Below are positions 28,167-36,852 of a stretch of 64,000 nt of DNA, one piece after another. Origin of the DNA: Paenibacillus wynnii. GTDB taxonomy: Bacteria > Bacillota > Bacilli > Paenibacillales > Paenibacillaceae. The stretch spans positions 186,001 to 250,000 of the forward strand of contig NZ_JAUSTK010000003.1 in NCBI RefSeq assembly GCF_030812855.1, read 5' to 3'. A program made the position numbers and the translations under genes. Each line of letters starts with the position of its first letter. Within the stretch, counting starts at the first letter, position 1. The notes below the pieces were generated by a model. The model worked only from the letters and a program-made list of their open reading frames with translations, was not told the origin of the DNA and did not search any database.

Positions 28167-28808
28167 TTAACCTTTAATCTCCTGAAACTTAGCTACATAC
28201 TTTGCAGCCAGTTCGGTAATCAGATCATAACGACCATCCTTGGCAGGAGCGGTCAAATTACCGCCGATACCAACAGCGATACAGCCGTTCGCAATCCATT
28301 TATCCATGTTGTTCAGATCCACGCCGCCCGTTGGCATAATGTTCACATGAGGCATCGGTCCTTTAACTGCTTTTACATAATCGGGTCCAAAAGCACTTCC
28401 CGGGAACAACTTCAGCACATCTACGCCAAGCTTCAGCGCTTCCTTCATTTCACTCAGTGTCATGCAACCAGGCATATAAGGAATCCCGTAGAGGTTACAC
28501 ATTTTAGCTGTATCTTCTTCAAAAGAAGGGCTTACTACAAATTCAGCACCTGCCAAAATTGCAATTCTTGCAGTTAACGGATCCAGCACAGTTCCTGCGC
28601 CAATTACGGCACGCTCGCCATATTCAGCAACTAATTTCTTAATGGCAACATCCGCGTCCGGTGTAGTAAAGGTTACCTCGATATTGTTAAGTCCACCTTC
28701 GATACAAGCTACGGACATTTTGAAGGCATCCTCAGCATTATCAGCCCGGATTACAGCAACTACCCCGACGGAGGCAACATTTTGCAACACTTTTATCTTC
28801 TTCATCAT
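28167..28808 (-). CDS. kdgA: 2-keto-3-deoxy-6-phosphogluconate aldolase
   Basis: 213 residues from ATG at 28808 (MMKKIKVL), 6 bases after GAGG; the longer frame to 28850 has no site. A class I aldolase with a TIM barrel: Glu in the N-terminal strand region, GAGTVLDPL, the Schiff-base lysine in VLKLFPGSAFGPDYVKA (near residue 132) and the phosphate-binding MPTGGVDLNN. It splits KDPG into pyruvate and glyceraldehyde 3-phosphate. It is divergent from kdgK, whose product is its substrate, with a LacI regulator close by. Confidence 0.93.
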   Translation of the reverse strand: MMKKIKVLQNVASVGVVAVIRADNAEDAFKMSVACIEGGLNNIEVTFTTPDADVAIKKLVAEYGERAVIGAGTVLDPLTARIAILAGAEFVVSPSFEEDTAKMCNLYGIPYMPGCMTLSEMKEALKLGVDVLKLFPGSAFGPDYVKAVKGPMPHVNIMPTGGVDLNNMDKWIANGCIAVGIGGNLTAPAKDGRYDLITELAAKYVAKFQEIKG

Positions 28809-28832
28809 TAACTTCCTCTCTTCAGTAACCAA

Positions 28833-28864
28833 TGATAAACATTGATTCATTGACTTTGATAAAC
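28833..28864. promoter_or_regulatory. Direct repeat TGATAAAC upstream of kdgA
   Basis: Two copies of TGATAAAC at 28833-28840 and 28857-28864, 24 bp apart. Related strings occur at 30180-30187 and, in reverse, at 31811-31817 before the regulator gene. A candidate operator for the LacI-type regulator; speculative. Confidence 0.35.
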
Positions 28865-29144
28865 TTTTTTATTAAATTACGAATAATAGCACAATTACCA
28901 CTAAGAAAATAGTAATAATAATGTCTCTAACAGTCAATCTATTTTTGTGTGAAAAACATAATTATCTTATTAATTTGTCTAAAAACTGATATATACAAAG
29001 GGTTTGGTATTTATTTGATATAAATTTATCTATTAAATCATTCAATAGATGAGCAATACGTTATTGTACAAAACCGATTTATGTGATAATTTCAAATTAC
29101 AACTTATTAAACAGGGATTATAAGTCCCTGAGGAGGAACTATAC
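28865..29144. other. Divergent kdgA/kdgK control region
   Basis: No gene. Very AT-rich; it must contain both promoters. TTGTAC and GATAAT near 29066-29092 are possible kdgK elements with a short spacer, not convincing. GAGGAGG precedes the kdgK start. Confidence 0.4.
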
Positions 29145-30095
29145 ATGAGTAAACAACTGGATGTAGTCACTTTCGGCGAACCGATGGCTATGTTTTATGC
29201 TAATGAGACAGGACCGCTGGCTGAGGTATTTTCATTCTCCAAAGCACTGGCAGGGGCAGAAAGCAATGTAGCTACCGGCTTATCCCGTTTGGAACATCCT
29301 ACAGGCTATGTTACTAAGCTTGGTGAAGATAACTTTGGCCAATTCATAGTAGACGCACAGAATAAAGAAGGCATTAACACAGATAGCGTTACCTTTACCA
29401 AAGAATATTCCACAGGAATGCTGATTAAATCAAAGGTCCTTACTGGCGATCCTAAAGTCGAATATTTCCGTAAAAATTCCGCCGCCTCCAAGCTAAGCCT
29501 AGCAGATTTCGACGAAGCCTATTTCGCTTCCGCAGGACATCTGCATGTAACCAGCATCTCTTCCGCTCTATCTAAGAGCTGTCATGAATTCTCCATACAT
29601 GCTATGGAATTTATGAAAGGTCAAGGGAAAACGGTGTCGCTAGACCCTAACCTCCGCCCAACCCTGTGGCCTAATACCGAGACCATGGTGAACACCATTA
29701 ATGATCTAGCTACACGCTGTGACTGGTTTTTGCCAGGACTAAGCGAAGGTAAAACCCTTACCGGACTGGATACACCGGAGGAAATCGCATCTTATTATCT
29801 GGAGCGCGGTGTTTCCCTCGTTGTTATCAAACTGGGACCTGAGGGTGCATATTATAAGTCTCAGGAGCAAGAAGGGTACGTACAAGGATTTAAAGTAGAG
29901 GAAGTTGTTGATACCGTAGGCGCGGGGGACGGTTTTGCAGTTGGAGTCATCAGCGCAATGCTGGAGAAGCTCACAGTTGCTGAGGCTGTCAAACGTGGCA
30001 ATGCCATCGGCGCTTTGGCAGTAATGTCGCCTGGAGACATGGACGGCCTGCCTACCCGTGAAGGTCTGGCTTCGTTTTTGAATCAGGAAGTGTAA
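29145..30095 (+). CDS. kdgK: 2-dehydro-3-deoxygluconokinase
   Basis: 316 residues; ATG at 29145 after GAGGAGG. A PfkB-family sugar kinase: the N-terminal GEPMAMFYANETGPL, the first signature GAESNVATGLSRLEHPTGYVTKLGEDNFG, and the C-terminal DTVGAGDGFAVGVISAM with the catalytic Asp near residue 261. It phosphorylates 2-keto-3-deoxygluconate to KDPG, which KdgA splits. The pair feeds hexuronate or pectin breakdown into the Entner-Doudoroff lower part. No uronate isomerase genes are in the window. Confidence 0.92.
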   Translation: MSKQLDVVTFGEPMAMFYANETGPLAEVFSFSKALAGAESNVATGLSRLEHPTGYVTKLGEDNFGQFIVDAQNKEGINTDSVTFTKEYSTGMLIKSKVLTGDPKVEYFRKNSAASKLSLADFDEAYFASAGHLHVTSISSALSKSCHEFSIHAMEFMKGQGKTVSLDPNLRPTLWPNTETMVNTINDLATRCDWFLPGLSEGKTLTGLDTPEEIASYYLERGVSLVVIKLGPEGAYYKSQEQEGYVQGFKVEEVVDTVGAGDGFAVGVISAMLEKLTVAEAVKRGNAIGALAVMSPGDMDGLPTREGLASFLNQEV

Positions 30096-30124
30096 GACAA
30101 CTGGAGATAAGCAATTATAGAAGA

Positions 30125-30160
30125 GAGGCCGTCCAAACTAATGTTTGGACGGCCTTTTTT
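30125..30160 (+). terminator. kdgK terminator
   Basis: AGGCCGTCCAAAC / GTTTGGACGGCCT stem then T-run. Confidence 0.9.
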
Positions 30161-30316
30161 AGTAAATATAGATTGATATTGATAAACAGATGCATCATGC
30201 TTACATACTCTCATTCGTACATTCACGCAACCGTAGACCTGTACATACACATATTCACATATCCACCTAAACTAAACGTTCGCGTATACACACTTCTAAG
30301 CATTCACACGTTCAAA

Positions 30317-30583
30317 CAGTGAAATAGATGTATTTTATACACTTATTTCTAGCTTTTGGCGCTTGGATGTATGGATAGATGTACTTTGTGCAACTAAAAA
30401 CACGAATATGCCGATTAAATCCCGGAATATCAAAAAATAAGTGTATAAAGTGCAATTAAACACACTAAAGTGTGCTAAGGGAGAACTATAAGTGTACGTT
30501 ATGCAACTATATATATTGAAACCTATATAGGTAGACGATTTACCGTATTTGTCGCGGATAACCGAGGAGCCATTTATACTCTC
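30317..30583. repeat. Four-palindrome phased array, locus C (family 1)
   Basis: Between kdgK and the LacI-type regulator. Palindromes are centred at 30335, 30386, 30448 and 30499 (51, 62, 51 bp). The whole segment is an inverted copy of 1909-2178 (about 90% identical by hand), including the non-palindromic flank to the right of the fourth unit. No gene here. Confidence 0.88.
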
Positions 30584-30656
30584 TAAGTGGGAAAAATTCC
30601 CCTTACCTATCTCCAGTGACCGTTTAAGTCCATCTGCTAGTGAAATCCCACTAAAT
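30583..30656. repeat. Two-palindrome pair, locus G (family 2)
   Basis: Directly next to array C. AAGTGGGAAAAATTCCCCTT is centred near 30595, and CTAGTGAAATCCCACTA near 30646, about 51 bp apart. It looks like half of a family-2 array. Confidence 0.6.
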
Positions 30657-30759
30657 AATCTGTTTAGTTACCAATTAGACCTCTACTGCTTAATGCGCAA
30701 GGCTTGCTACTTACTGCTGCTTGCTGCTAATTGCTTCTACTTCCTTTTATATCTCATTG

Positions 30760-31776
30760 CTACTTAATGGATCTAACCGATTGCCCCTGCTGCAACGAAG
30801 GCGGAAAACGATAAGTGATCGGTACGTGGGAGCCATTAGCTTCAATGCTGGAGAGCATGATTTTGGCGGCCTGCATACCCATTTCATAAGCCGGTTGTCG
30901 GATTGTAGTGATTACCGGGTTATAGATATGAGCGAATTCAGCGTCGTCTATTCCCACTACAGATAGGTCACCTGGAATGGCGATGGAGTCTCGATTTGCA
31001 TATTTTAAGATCTCAGCAAGGACGATATCATTCGAGGCTAGCAGTGCTGTAGGTGGCTGCGGCAGCCCCAACAGACGTTTCACTTCCCCTGCAATTTCTT
31101 CCCGCGGCACACTGCAGATATACTCCTCATTCAGGGCGAGGCCAGCCTCTTCCATCGCTTTTTTGTAGCCGCTCATTCTCTCCTTGCGAGGAGTAATAGC
31201 ATACTCACCAAGGGGAAGTGACAGCAGTGCTATCCGTTTGTGCCCGTTCCGTGCCAATTCACTAATCCCTAATTTAACGGCCATTTCATTATCCAACAGC
31301 AGGCTCTGCGTAGTGACTCCCTCAACAAGGCGGTCCATAAATACAAGCGGATATTGAGCCTCGATTAACCGGGTATACACGGATGGATTATTCCCTGTCG
31401 GGAATACAATTAATCCGTCTACCTGGCGGGCAACCAGTGTCTCCACGTATTTGCTTTCCTTCTCTGCATTCTCATCAGCATTGCAAATAATAACCTGTAT
31501 ACCGCGGCTCTGCAGTTCATTTTCAATCGCACGAATACATTGTATAGACAATGAATAATCAATATTAGCGACAATGATACCGACCATATGCGTTCGGTTC
31601 TGCTTCAAGCTGCGAGCCAGTCCATTGGGTTGATAATTCAACTCCTCGATCACCGCAGCAATCCGGTTCTTCGTCGCTTCACTCATATATTTAAAACGTT
31701 TGTTCAAAAATTGCGAGACTGTACTCTTCGACACCCCCGCCTTTTGAGCCACATCTTCAATCGTTAGTTTCTTCAT
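30760..31776 (-). CDS. LacI-family transcriptional regulator (probable KdgR)
   Basis: 338 residues from ATG at 31776 (MKKLTIEDVAQKAGVSKSTVSQFL), 8 bases after GGAG; the longer frame to 31818 has no site. N-terminal LacI helix-turn-helix plus hinge (NQPNGLARSLKQNRTHMVGIIV-like) and periplasmic-binding-like sensor domain (VGIDDAEFAHIYNPVITTIRQPAYEMG). Its place beside kdgK/kdgA, and the role of the Bacillus KdgR repressor, make it the likely regulator of those genes, sensing KDG or a related acid. The link is inferred. Confidence 0.8.
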   Translation of the reverse strand: MKKLTIEDVAQKAGVSKSTVSQFLNKRFKYMSEATKNRIAAVIEELNYQPNGLARSLKQNRTHMVGIIVANIDYSLSIQCIRAIENELQSRGIQVIICNADENAEKESKYVETLVARQVDGLIVFPTGNNPSVYTRLIEAQYPLVFMDRLVEGVTTQSLLLDNEMAVKLGISELARNGHKRIALLSLPLGEYAITPRKERMSGYKKAMEEAGLALNEEYICSVPREEIAGEVKRLLGLPQPPTALLASNDIVLAEILKYANRDSIAIPGDLSVVGIDDAEFAHIYNPVITTIRQPAYEMGMQAAKIMLSSIEANGSHVPITYRFPPSLQQGQSVRSIK

Positions 31777-31842
31777 CCGTTTCGCTCCACTCTTCTCTAA
31801 AGAAAAACACTTTATCAAAAAGTATAGCTTTTTTTTAGTAAA

Positions 31843-32910
31843 TTATCTACTGTTCTGTTCTTCATTCATCCAGTCCAAATACCACTGTTCCCCCGTCTTT
31901 ATAAAAATTTCTATATTCCGTTTCTCTCCATCAGTTTCATAAGTAACCGTAGATTCCTGAATTTGAAATTGCGCGTTTAGCTCATGTTTTTGTCCCGAAT
32001 CAAAATCATACACAACAGCCTTATAACCATACCCACCTTCTCCGTCAGCAACACTAAAGAGCATGATAAATTCCCCATGTTGCTTATCAATAGCAGTCAA
32101 AGACCTGTATACATTTAACGCTGGGTCATCAAGAGTAAATAACTCCCTCGGAACAACGGTTCCACCTGGCACTACCTTTCTGACATCCACGACCGAGAGT
32201 ATCTGTTTTGAGGAGGCTTTAGTTCCTACAGTTTTTGAATAGCTCATTACAATCGCATAATCTCCAACACCAAACACTCCAGATACATAATTATAGGTAT
32301 TCTCGTCGCTGGCAAAAAGCGGGTAACTATAAACTTTAGTTGCGGAGGTAGCGGATAGCTCTGAATTCTCTTTACTGCTTAAATATAGGACACGAGGCTC
32401 CGTCGGATGAAAAAATAAATACTTATTGTAATTCACACCATGTGGTGCCGGTGACCACAGGATTCCCTGAGAGGTTTCTACCGCGTAAGCGATTCTTTTA
32501 TCCCGATCCAGAGGCAACGGCATATAATATTTTTTACCACTAAACTCAAATTCGGCGGAACCAACGGGTGGTGAATATACCTGCGGTTCAACTGTAGGTT
32601 CTGAGGATGGTCTAGCAGCAGCTTTTTGAAGAGGGTGTCCTTTTGGAATCAAGGTTTGAAGACCGTTTATTCCGCCCGCCTGCCAAATTAGAATACAAAT
32701 CACAAAAGCAGACGCTAAGAGAAGGAAGACAGGCCTTTTTCCTCTAGAAAATCTGGCGTTTCCTTTATGAGGGCTGACAGACGCTGCTTCAATCCTCTGC
32801 ATAAGTTCAGGCGTGAAACCCTCCTCACGTAAAGGTCTGCGGCCTGCCTGTCTATACCAGTCTGTGTGACCGACCATTACATGCTCCTTATCCTCGGATC
32901 GCCCCTTCAT
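31843..32910 (-). CDS. Membrane protein paired with ECF sigma factor (putative anti-sigma)
   Basis: 355 residues; its ATG overlaps the sigma gene stop by 4 bp. A cytoplasmic N-terminus of about 55 residues lacks the zinc HxxxCxxC motif, then one membrane segment (FLLLASAFVICILIW, about 60-75) and a large outer domain with beta-rich repeats (KKYYMPLPLDRDKRIAYAVETS, YLFFHPTEPRVLYLSS). The position and topology fit an anti-sigma factor of a non-zinc type, but no anti-sigma domain is recognised by eye. It may instead be a target or sensor protein. Confidence 0.6.
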   Translation of the reverse strand: MKGRSEDKEHVMVGHTDWYRQAGRRPLREEGFTPELMQRIEAASVSPHKGNARFSRGKRPVFLLLASAFVICILIWQAGGINGLQTLIPKGHPLQKAAARPSSEPTVEPQVYSPPVGSAEFEFSGKKYYMPLPLDRDKRIAYAVETSQGILWSPAPHGVNYNKYLFFHPTEPRVLYLSSKENSELSATSATKVYSYPLFASDENTYNYVSGVFGVGDYAIVMSYSKTVGTKASSKQILSVVDVRKVVPGGTVVPRELFTLDDPALNVYRSLTAIDKQHGEFIMLFSVADGEGGYGYKAVVYDFDSGQKHELNAQFQIQESTVTYETDGEKRNIEIFIKTGEQWYLDWMNEEQNSR

Positions 32911-33446
32911 TCCTTCTCCTCCTTTTCTAACGCCATTCGTACCTTGTCTCTTGCCCGGGCTAAACGGGATTTTACCGTTCCCGGAACCACCTTCAGCAAA
33001 TCTGACATTTCAGATATAGATAACCCATACTGAATATCCAACACCAGAACTTCTCTGTTACGATCTGGCAGCTCCATGATGATCTCCCAGATCCGGTTTG
33101 CATACTGCTTTCCCAGCGCTTCCTTTTCGGCAGAGAAATGATTTATAGTTCCCTGATGATTACCAAGAGCTGTAAATCTGCGCCAAAAGCTATTTTTACT
33201 CCAACTAAAGGCTGTATTCCTTGTGATTGTCAGCAACCACGTCTTCACCGAAGATTGTCCTCGATACTTGCTGATATTTCTGAACGCCTTCAGAAACACT
33301 TCCTGACTGATATCATTGGCCTGCTCACGGCTTCGCGTCAGAAAAAAAGCATAATTCCACACATCTGTTCCATAATCCTCCATCAAATCCCGCAAGGTCA
33401 TCTCCGGTGCGTACGCCGTGGCAAACTGCAAGTTATCCCTTTGCAA
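32907..33446 (-). CDS. ECF RNA polymerase sigma factor
   Basis: 179 residues. Region 2 (YGTDVWNYAFFLTRSREQANDISQEVFLKAFRNISKYRGQSSVKTWLLTITRNTAFSW) and region 4 (ELPDRNREVLVLDIQYGLSISEMSDLLKVVPGTVKSRLARARDKV) are clear. It is the first gene of a two-gene unit with the membrane protein downstream. A box GGGAAC-N17-GTC upstream on the minus strand (plus 33473-33498) could be its own ECF-type promoter. Regulon unknown. The second such module in this window, not closely similar to the one at 26988. Confidence 0.88.
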   Translation of the reverse strand: MQRDNLQFATAYAPEMTLRDLMEDYGTDVWNYAFFLTRSREQANDISQEVFLKAFRNISKYRGQSSVKTWLLTITRNTAFSWSKNSFWRRFTALGNHQGTINHFSAEKEALGKQYANRIWEIIMELPDRNREVLVLDIQYGLSISEMSDLLKVVPGTVKSRLARARDKVRMALEKEEKE

Positions 33447-33472
33447 TGGTTATCTCACCTCTTGCTTAATAA

Positions 33473-33498
33473 GACTTTCGAAGGAGTAAAAAGTTCCC
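33473..33498 (-). promoter_or_regulatory. Possible ECF-type promoter of the sigma gene
   Basis: Minus-strand GGGAAC, 17 bp, GTCTTA. The string GTAAAAAGTTCC (plus 33486-33497) recurs exactly at 25749-25760, just after the other anti-sigma gene. Confidence 0.4.
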
Positions 33499-33548
33499 TA
33501 ATTGTAAAAATAATTACAAAGATCTTTGCTTTAGTGACTAGAGGACTC

Positions 33549-36197
33549 CTAATTCACCTTATGCCGTACTCGAATAATTCCCTTATGTACTTCCATCTGA
33601 ATCTCGCCCTGCTGATCCGTACGTAATATAGGTATCTTGTTTGCAGCTAACCGATCCAAAACCTCGCCGCTAGGGTGCCCATATAGATTATTGACTCCAG
33701 CAGATATAACCACAGTTGACGGGTTCCAATATTTTAACCAACCGTCACTGTTGGAGCTTTTGCTTCCGTGGTGTGCCGCCTTTAAAACGTCAACATGCTG
33801 TTGTGAGGATGCTGAATTGTTGGAATCCCTCTCTATAATCATTTCTTCCGCTTCTTTATCCATATCCCCCGTGAACAAAAAATGGCTGCCATTCATACTC
33901 AGCCTGAATACAACAGAATCATGGTTTTGCTCCTCCAACACGGGAAGAACACCCGGCTTGCCTCCCTCTTCCAACTCCGGCCACAAAAAGGAAAGCTCTG
34001 TGTTCCTATCCGGCGAGACCTTCATTCCCTGATGAATCCCGTACAGCTGTACATTACGATCCAAGGCTGTCCTCATCAGCTTTATGTAAGGTTCACCCTC
34101 TGCAATCGTTCCATTGAACAGTAACGCGGAGACGGGGATTCCCTCCAGCACAGCCTGCAGGCCTCCTGCGTGGTCCTGATCCCCATGTGTCAGAATGATC
34201 GCATCCAGACGGTGAATACCGCGCTTTTTAAGTAAGGGCAGCAGCACTTTAGCACCTACCTCGAATGGACTGCGGCGGATACGCCATTCTTCTTTTTCAC
34301 CAAAGCTGATCGTTCCCCCGCCATCTACAAGAATATTAGAACCTCCCGGGGTTGTAATGAGAATACTGTCGCCCTGCCCTACATCAAAGTAGCTTATCGC
34401 TCCGTTACCGGAATAGTTCTCGGGCTGGTAGCCTCTATAGATCAGTAATGCGAAACACAATATCAGCAGGGATACTGAACCCGGACTCCAAAGTAAAGGA
34501 AGCAAATTGGGGTAAGGGAAAGAAGTGTCAAAGTTAGGCAGTCTGGTTCTTCCTCCGTCTGACAGCAGATGGGGATGAAGCCCCGCAAGCGGCCTCGTCT
34601 CATCCTCCATATACAACGGCAAATGTGTATAGCGGTTTTCGAGTAGTTTTTTACATGCATACAGCAAACCATATAATAATAAGTAATACGCACCGATCCA
34701 ATATAGCGAAGGGGATTGCCAAATCGTCACCCCGACTGACCAGCCGTTCATCCATTCCACCGCATTAAAAGTAAGGTTGTTAATCCACTCCGCAACAGTG
34801 GCCAATAGGTTGGCTGCCCCTCCCCAAAGCCTTCCAAGAAGTAGAACAGCCACACCTAACGGCAGGACGACAAAAGTGATGAGTGGAACCAGCAAGAAAT
34901 TAGCCGCAATCGAAAGCAATGAAAATTGATTGAAGTAATAAATCGTTAACGGGAAGGAGACCAATTGGGCAATCAAAGTAACTGCTATAGCACCTCCTAA
35001 CCAACGGGGCAATCCTGTCAGTAGGGAGCTGGCTAGAGGCACATAAGTCATTAATCCCAGCGTCACCAGAAAGGATAGCTGAAAGCTGACACTAAGTAAA
35101 AAGTACGGATTCCAGACCAGCATCAAAAGTGCAGACGCACTTAGAATATTCAAACCATCTTTTAACACTCCTGCACGGGCCGCCAACAACGTAATCATGA
35201 CCATAATTCCAGCACGGATGACTGAGGGACCCGCTCCAGATAAAAGCACGTACACCGGCACCAGAAGCAGAACAAGGGTTTGAGCCGTTTCCTTAGTCAG
35301 ACGTAGAAACCGCATCAGTATAAATAAAAGGACGGCTACAAAGACCGCTACGTGCATACCTGAGATCACCAAAATATGAGTTAATCCCAGTTGAGAGAAT
35401 TGCCTGAATGTCTCCGGGTCTAAATCCTGCTGGATTCCGATGACAAGGCCCTTCATATAGCCGGCGTTGCGCTTTTCATATAATCGATCCATTTCCTCAC
35501 TTAGGGCAGCTCTTAATCCATCATTCCAGCGTAAAAGGGTCGTTAAGCTCCAGGAGGTAGGTTGTACAGCGTCCACTTGTTGGGTCCCATTAACTTTTAG
35601 AATCCAATGAATTTCCTTCGCCAGCAAATAAGCCTGATAATCGAAGCCTCCAAAATTCCTAGCCGCCGAGGGCTGCACCAGTAAACCGCTTAAAACCACT
35701 TGATCCCCTCTGCGCCACTTTGCCGCCACCATAATCTCAGGTTCAGCTTCCAGCTTGACCTGGACAATCACCTTTTCTCCCTTCACCTTCACCCACGCTC
35801 CATTTGTTGGTGGTGTTGGAAACGGAGGGCTGGACATGCTTATAATTCTTATTGTAAAATCCACTCGGTCACCGTCCCGTTCAACCGTTGAAATAATAGA
35901 TCCCTCAGCTTGGACTGGAATTTCCTCGGCACGCTCCACTGATTCCAATACTAAAGATGCCGGGAGAGCAGTCACATTATGTCTCTCAGTCCACTCCCAG
36001 TACACACCAGCCAATATAAAAGCTAACCCTAAGACAGCTATGTATTTCCAGCTCAATCCCCCCAAGATCGCCCAGGCACCCAGTAGTAGTAACCCACCAG
36101 CCCACGCCACTAACAGAGAACTGCCTGATACTCCGCAAGCAACGGCGTTTCCGGCTACCCAGCATACAGTGAAGCTCATAAGTGGTCTTCTTTTCAA
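33549..36197 (-). CDS. comEC: DNA uptake channel protein ComEC/Rec2
   Basis: 882 residues from TTG at 36197, 6 bases after GAGGAGG; a TTG five codons earlier lies inside that site. Many membrane segments. The competence domain starts near residue 270 (QFSQLGLTHILVISGMHVAVFVAV), and a C-terminal metallo-beta-lactamase-like domain carries THGDQDHAGGL near residue 670. It forms the channel for single-stranded DNA entry during transformation. Last of comEA-comEB-comEC. Whether the strain is transformable cannot be told from this. Confidence 0.94.
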   Translation of the reverse strand: MKRRPLMSFTVCWVAGNAVACGVSGSSLLVAWAGGLLLLGAWAILGGLSWKYIAVLGLAFILAGVYWEWTERHNVTALPASLVLESVERAEEIPVQAEGSIISTVERDGDRVDFTIRIISMSSPPFPTPPTNGAWVKVKGEKVIVQVKLEAEPEIMVAAKWRRGDQVVLSGLLVQPSAARNFGGFDYQAYLLAKEIHWILKVNGTQQVDAVQPTSWSLTTLLRWNDGLRAALSEEMDRLYEKRNAGYMKGLVIGIQQDLDPETFRQFSQLGLTHILVISGMHVAVFVAVLLFILMRFLRLTKETAQTLVLLLVPVYVLLSGAGPSVIRAGIMVMITLLAARAGVLKDGLNILSASALLMLVWNPYFLLSVSFQLSFLVTLGLMTYVPLASSLLTGLPRWLGGAIAVTLIAQLVSFPLTIYYFNQFSLLSIAANFLLVPLITFVVLPLGVAVLLLGRLWGGAANLLATVAEWINNLTFNAVEWMNGWSVGVTIWQSPSLYWIGAYYLLLYGLLYACKKLLENRYTHLPLYMEDETRPLAGLHPHLLSDGGRTRLPNFDTSFPYPNLLPLLWSPGSVSLLILCFALLIYRGYQPENYSGNGAISYFDVGQGDSILITTPGGSNILVDGGGTISFGEKEEWRIRRSPFEVGAKVLLPLLKKRGIHRLDAIILTHGDQDHAGGLQAVLEGIPVSALLFNGTIAEGEPYIKLMRTALDRNVQLYGIHQGMKVSPDRNTELSFLWPELEEGGKPGVLPVLEEQNHDSVVFRLSMNGSHFLFTGDMDKEAEEMIIERDSNNSASSQQHVDVLKAAHHGSKSSNSDGWLKYWNPSTVVISAGVNNLYGHPSGEVLDRLAANKIPILRTDQQGEIQMEVHKGIIRVRHKVN

Positions 36198-36278
36198 AAC
36201 AATCCTCCTCAATAATGCAAAAAGAACCCCTGTCTTCGCAGCGAACTGCGTTAACAGAGGTTCCTCCTCCGGATCTAA

Positions 36279-36797
36279 CTAATCTTTAATTGTGATCATA
36301 GTTTCCTGCGGCGGTTCGTAGCTCTCCAATTGACGAAAAACAATTCCTTGAGATGCCATCATCGACCGAACCTTCTCCATATCCTTACGATACGGACGGT
36401 AATATACGATTTCTACGACACCGCTGTTAGCCAGCATATTCGCGCAGGTCCAGCAGGGCTCGTCCGTTACATACACAGTACTTCCTTCCCTGTCACTGCG
36501 GTCTGTAAACAACAACAGATTCTGTTCGGCATGAATCGTACGTATGCAGCGTTGTTTCTTCACCATTGTCTCAGTACCGTCTACCAGTTCCATTTCATAT
36601 TGCTCTGAAACCATACATCCGGCCTCTGAACAATCCGGCACCCCCATGGGAGCTCCGTTGTAGGCAGTACCCAGCAGCTTTTTGCCCTGAACCAGCACAG
36701 CCCCGACATGACGACGGGTACAACGTGATCGGGTTGAGACCATGCAGGCAATATCCATGAAATAAGTATCCCAATTTTTACGGTTGGCTTGCGTCAT
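36279..36797 (-). CDS. comEB: dCMP deaminase family protein ComEB
   Basis: 172 residues; ATG at 36797 after GGAGATTG. Zinc-dependent deaminase motifs: HAEQNLLLF (catalytic Glu) and PCWTCANML, plus the extra site CTRRHVGAV typical of dCMP deaminases. It makes dUMP from dCMP; in Bacillus the gene is in the comE operon but is not needed for transformation. It lies between comEA and comEC, 55 bp after comEA. Confidence 0.92.
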   Translation of the reverse strand: MTQANRKNWDTYFMDIACMVSTRSRCTRRHVGAVLVQGKKLLGTAYNGAPMGVPDCSEAGCMVSEQYEMELVDGTETMVKKQRCIRTIHAEQNLLLFTDRSDREGSTVYVTDEPCWTCANMLANSGVVEIVYYRPYRKDMEKVRSMMASQGIVFRQLESYEPPQETMITIKD

Positions 36798-36852
36798 TGT
36801 TCAATCTCCATCTTTTCGAGAATAAGTTGTTAACTATTGTATCATATCCCCT

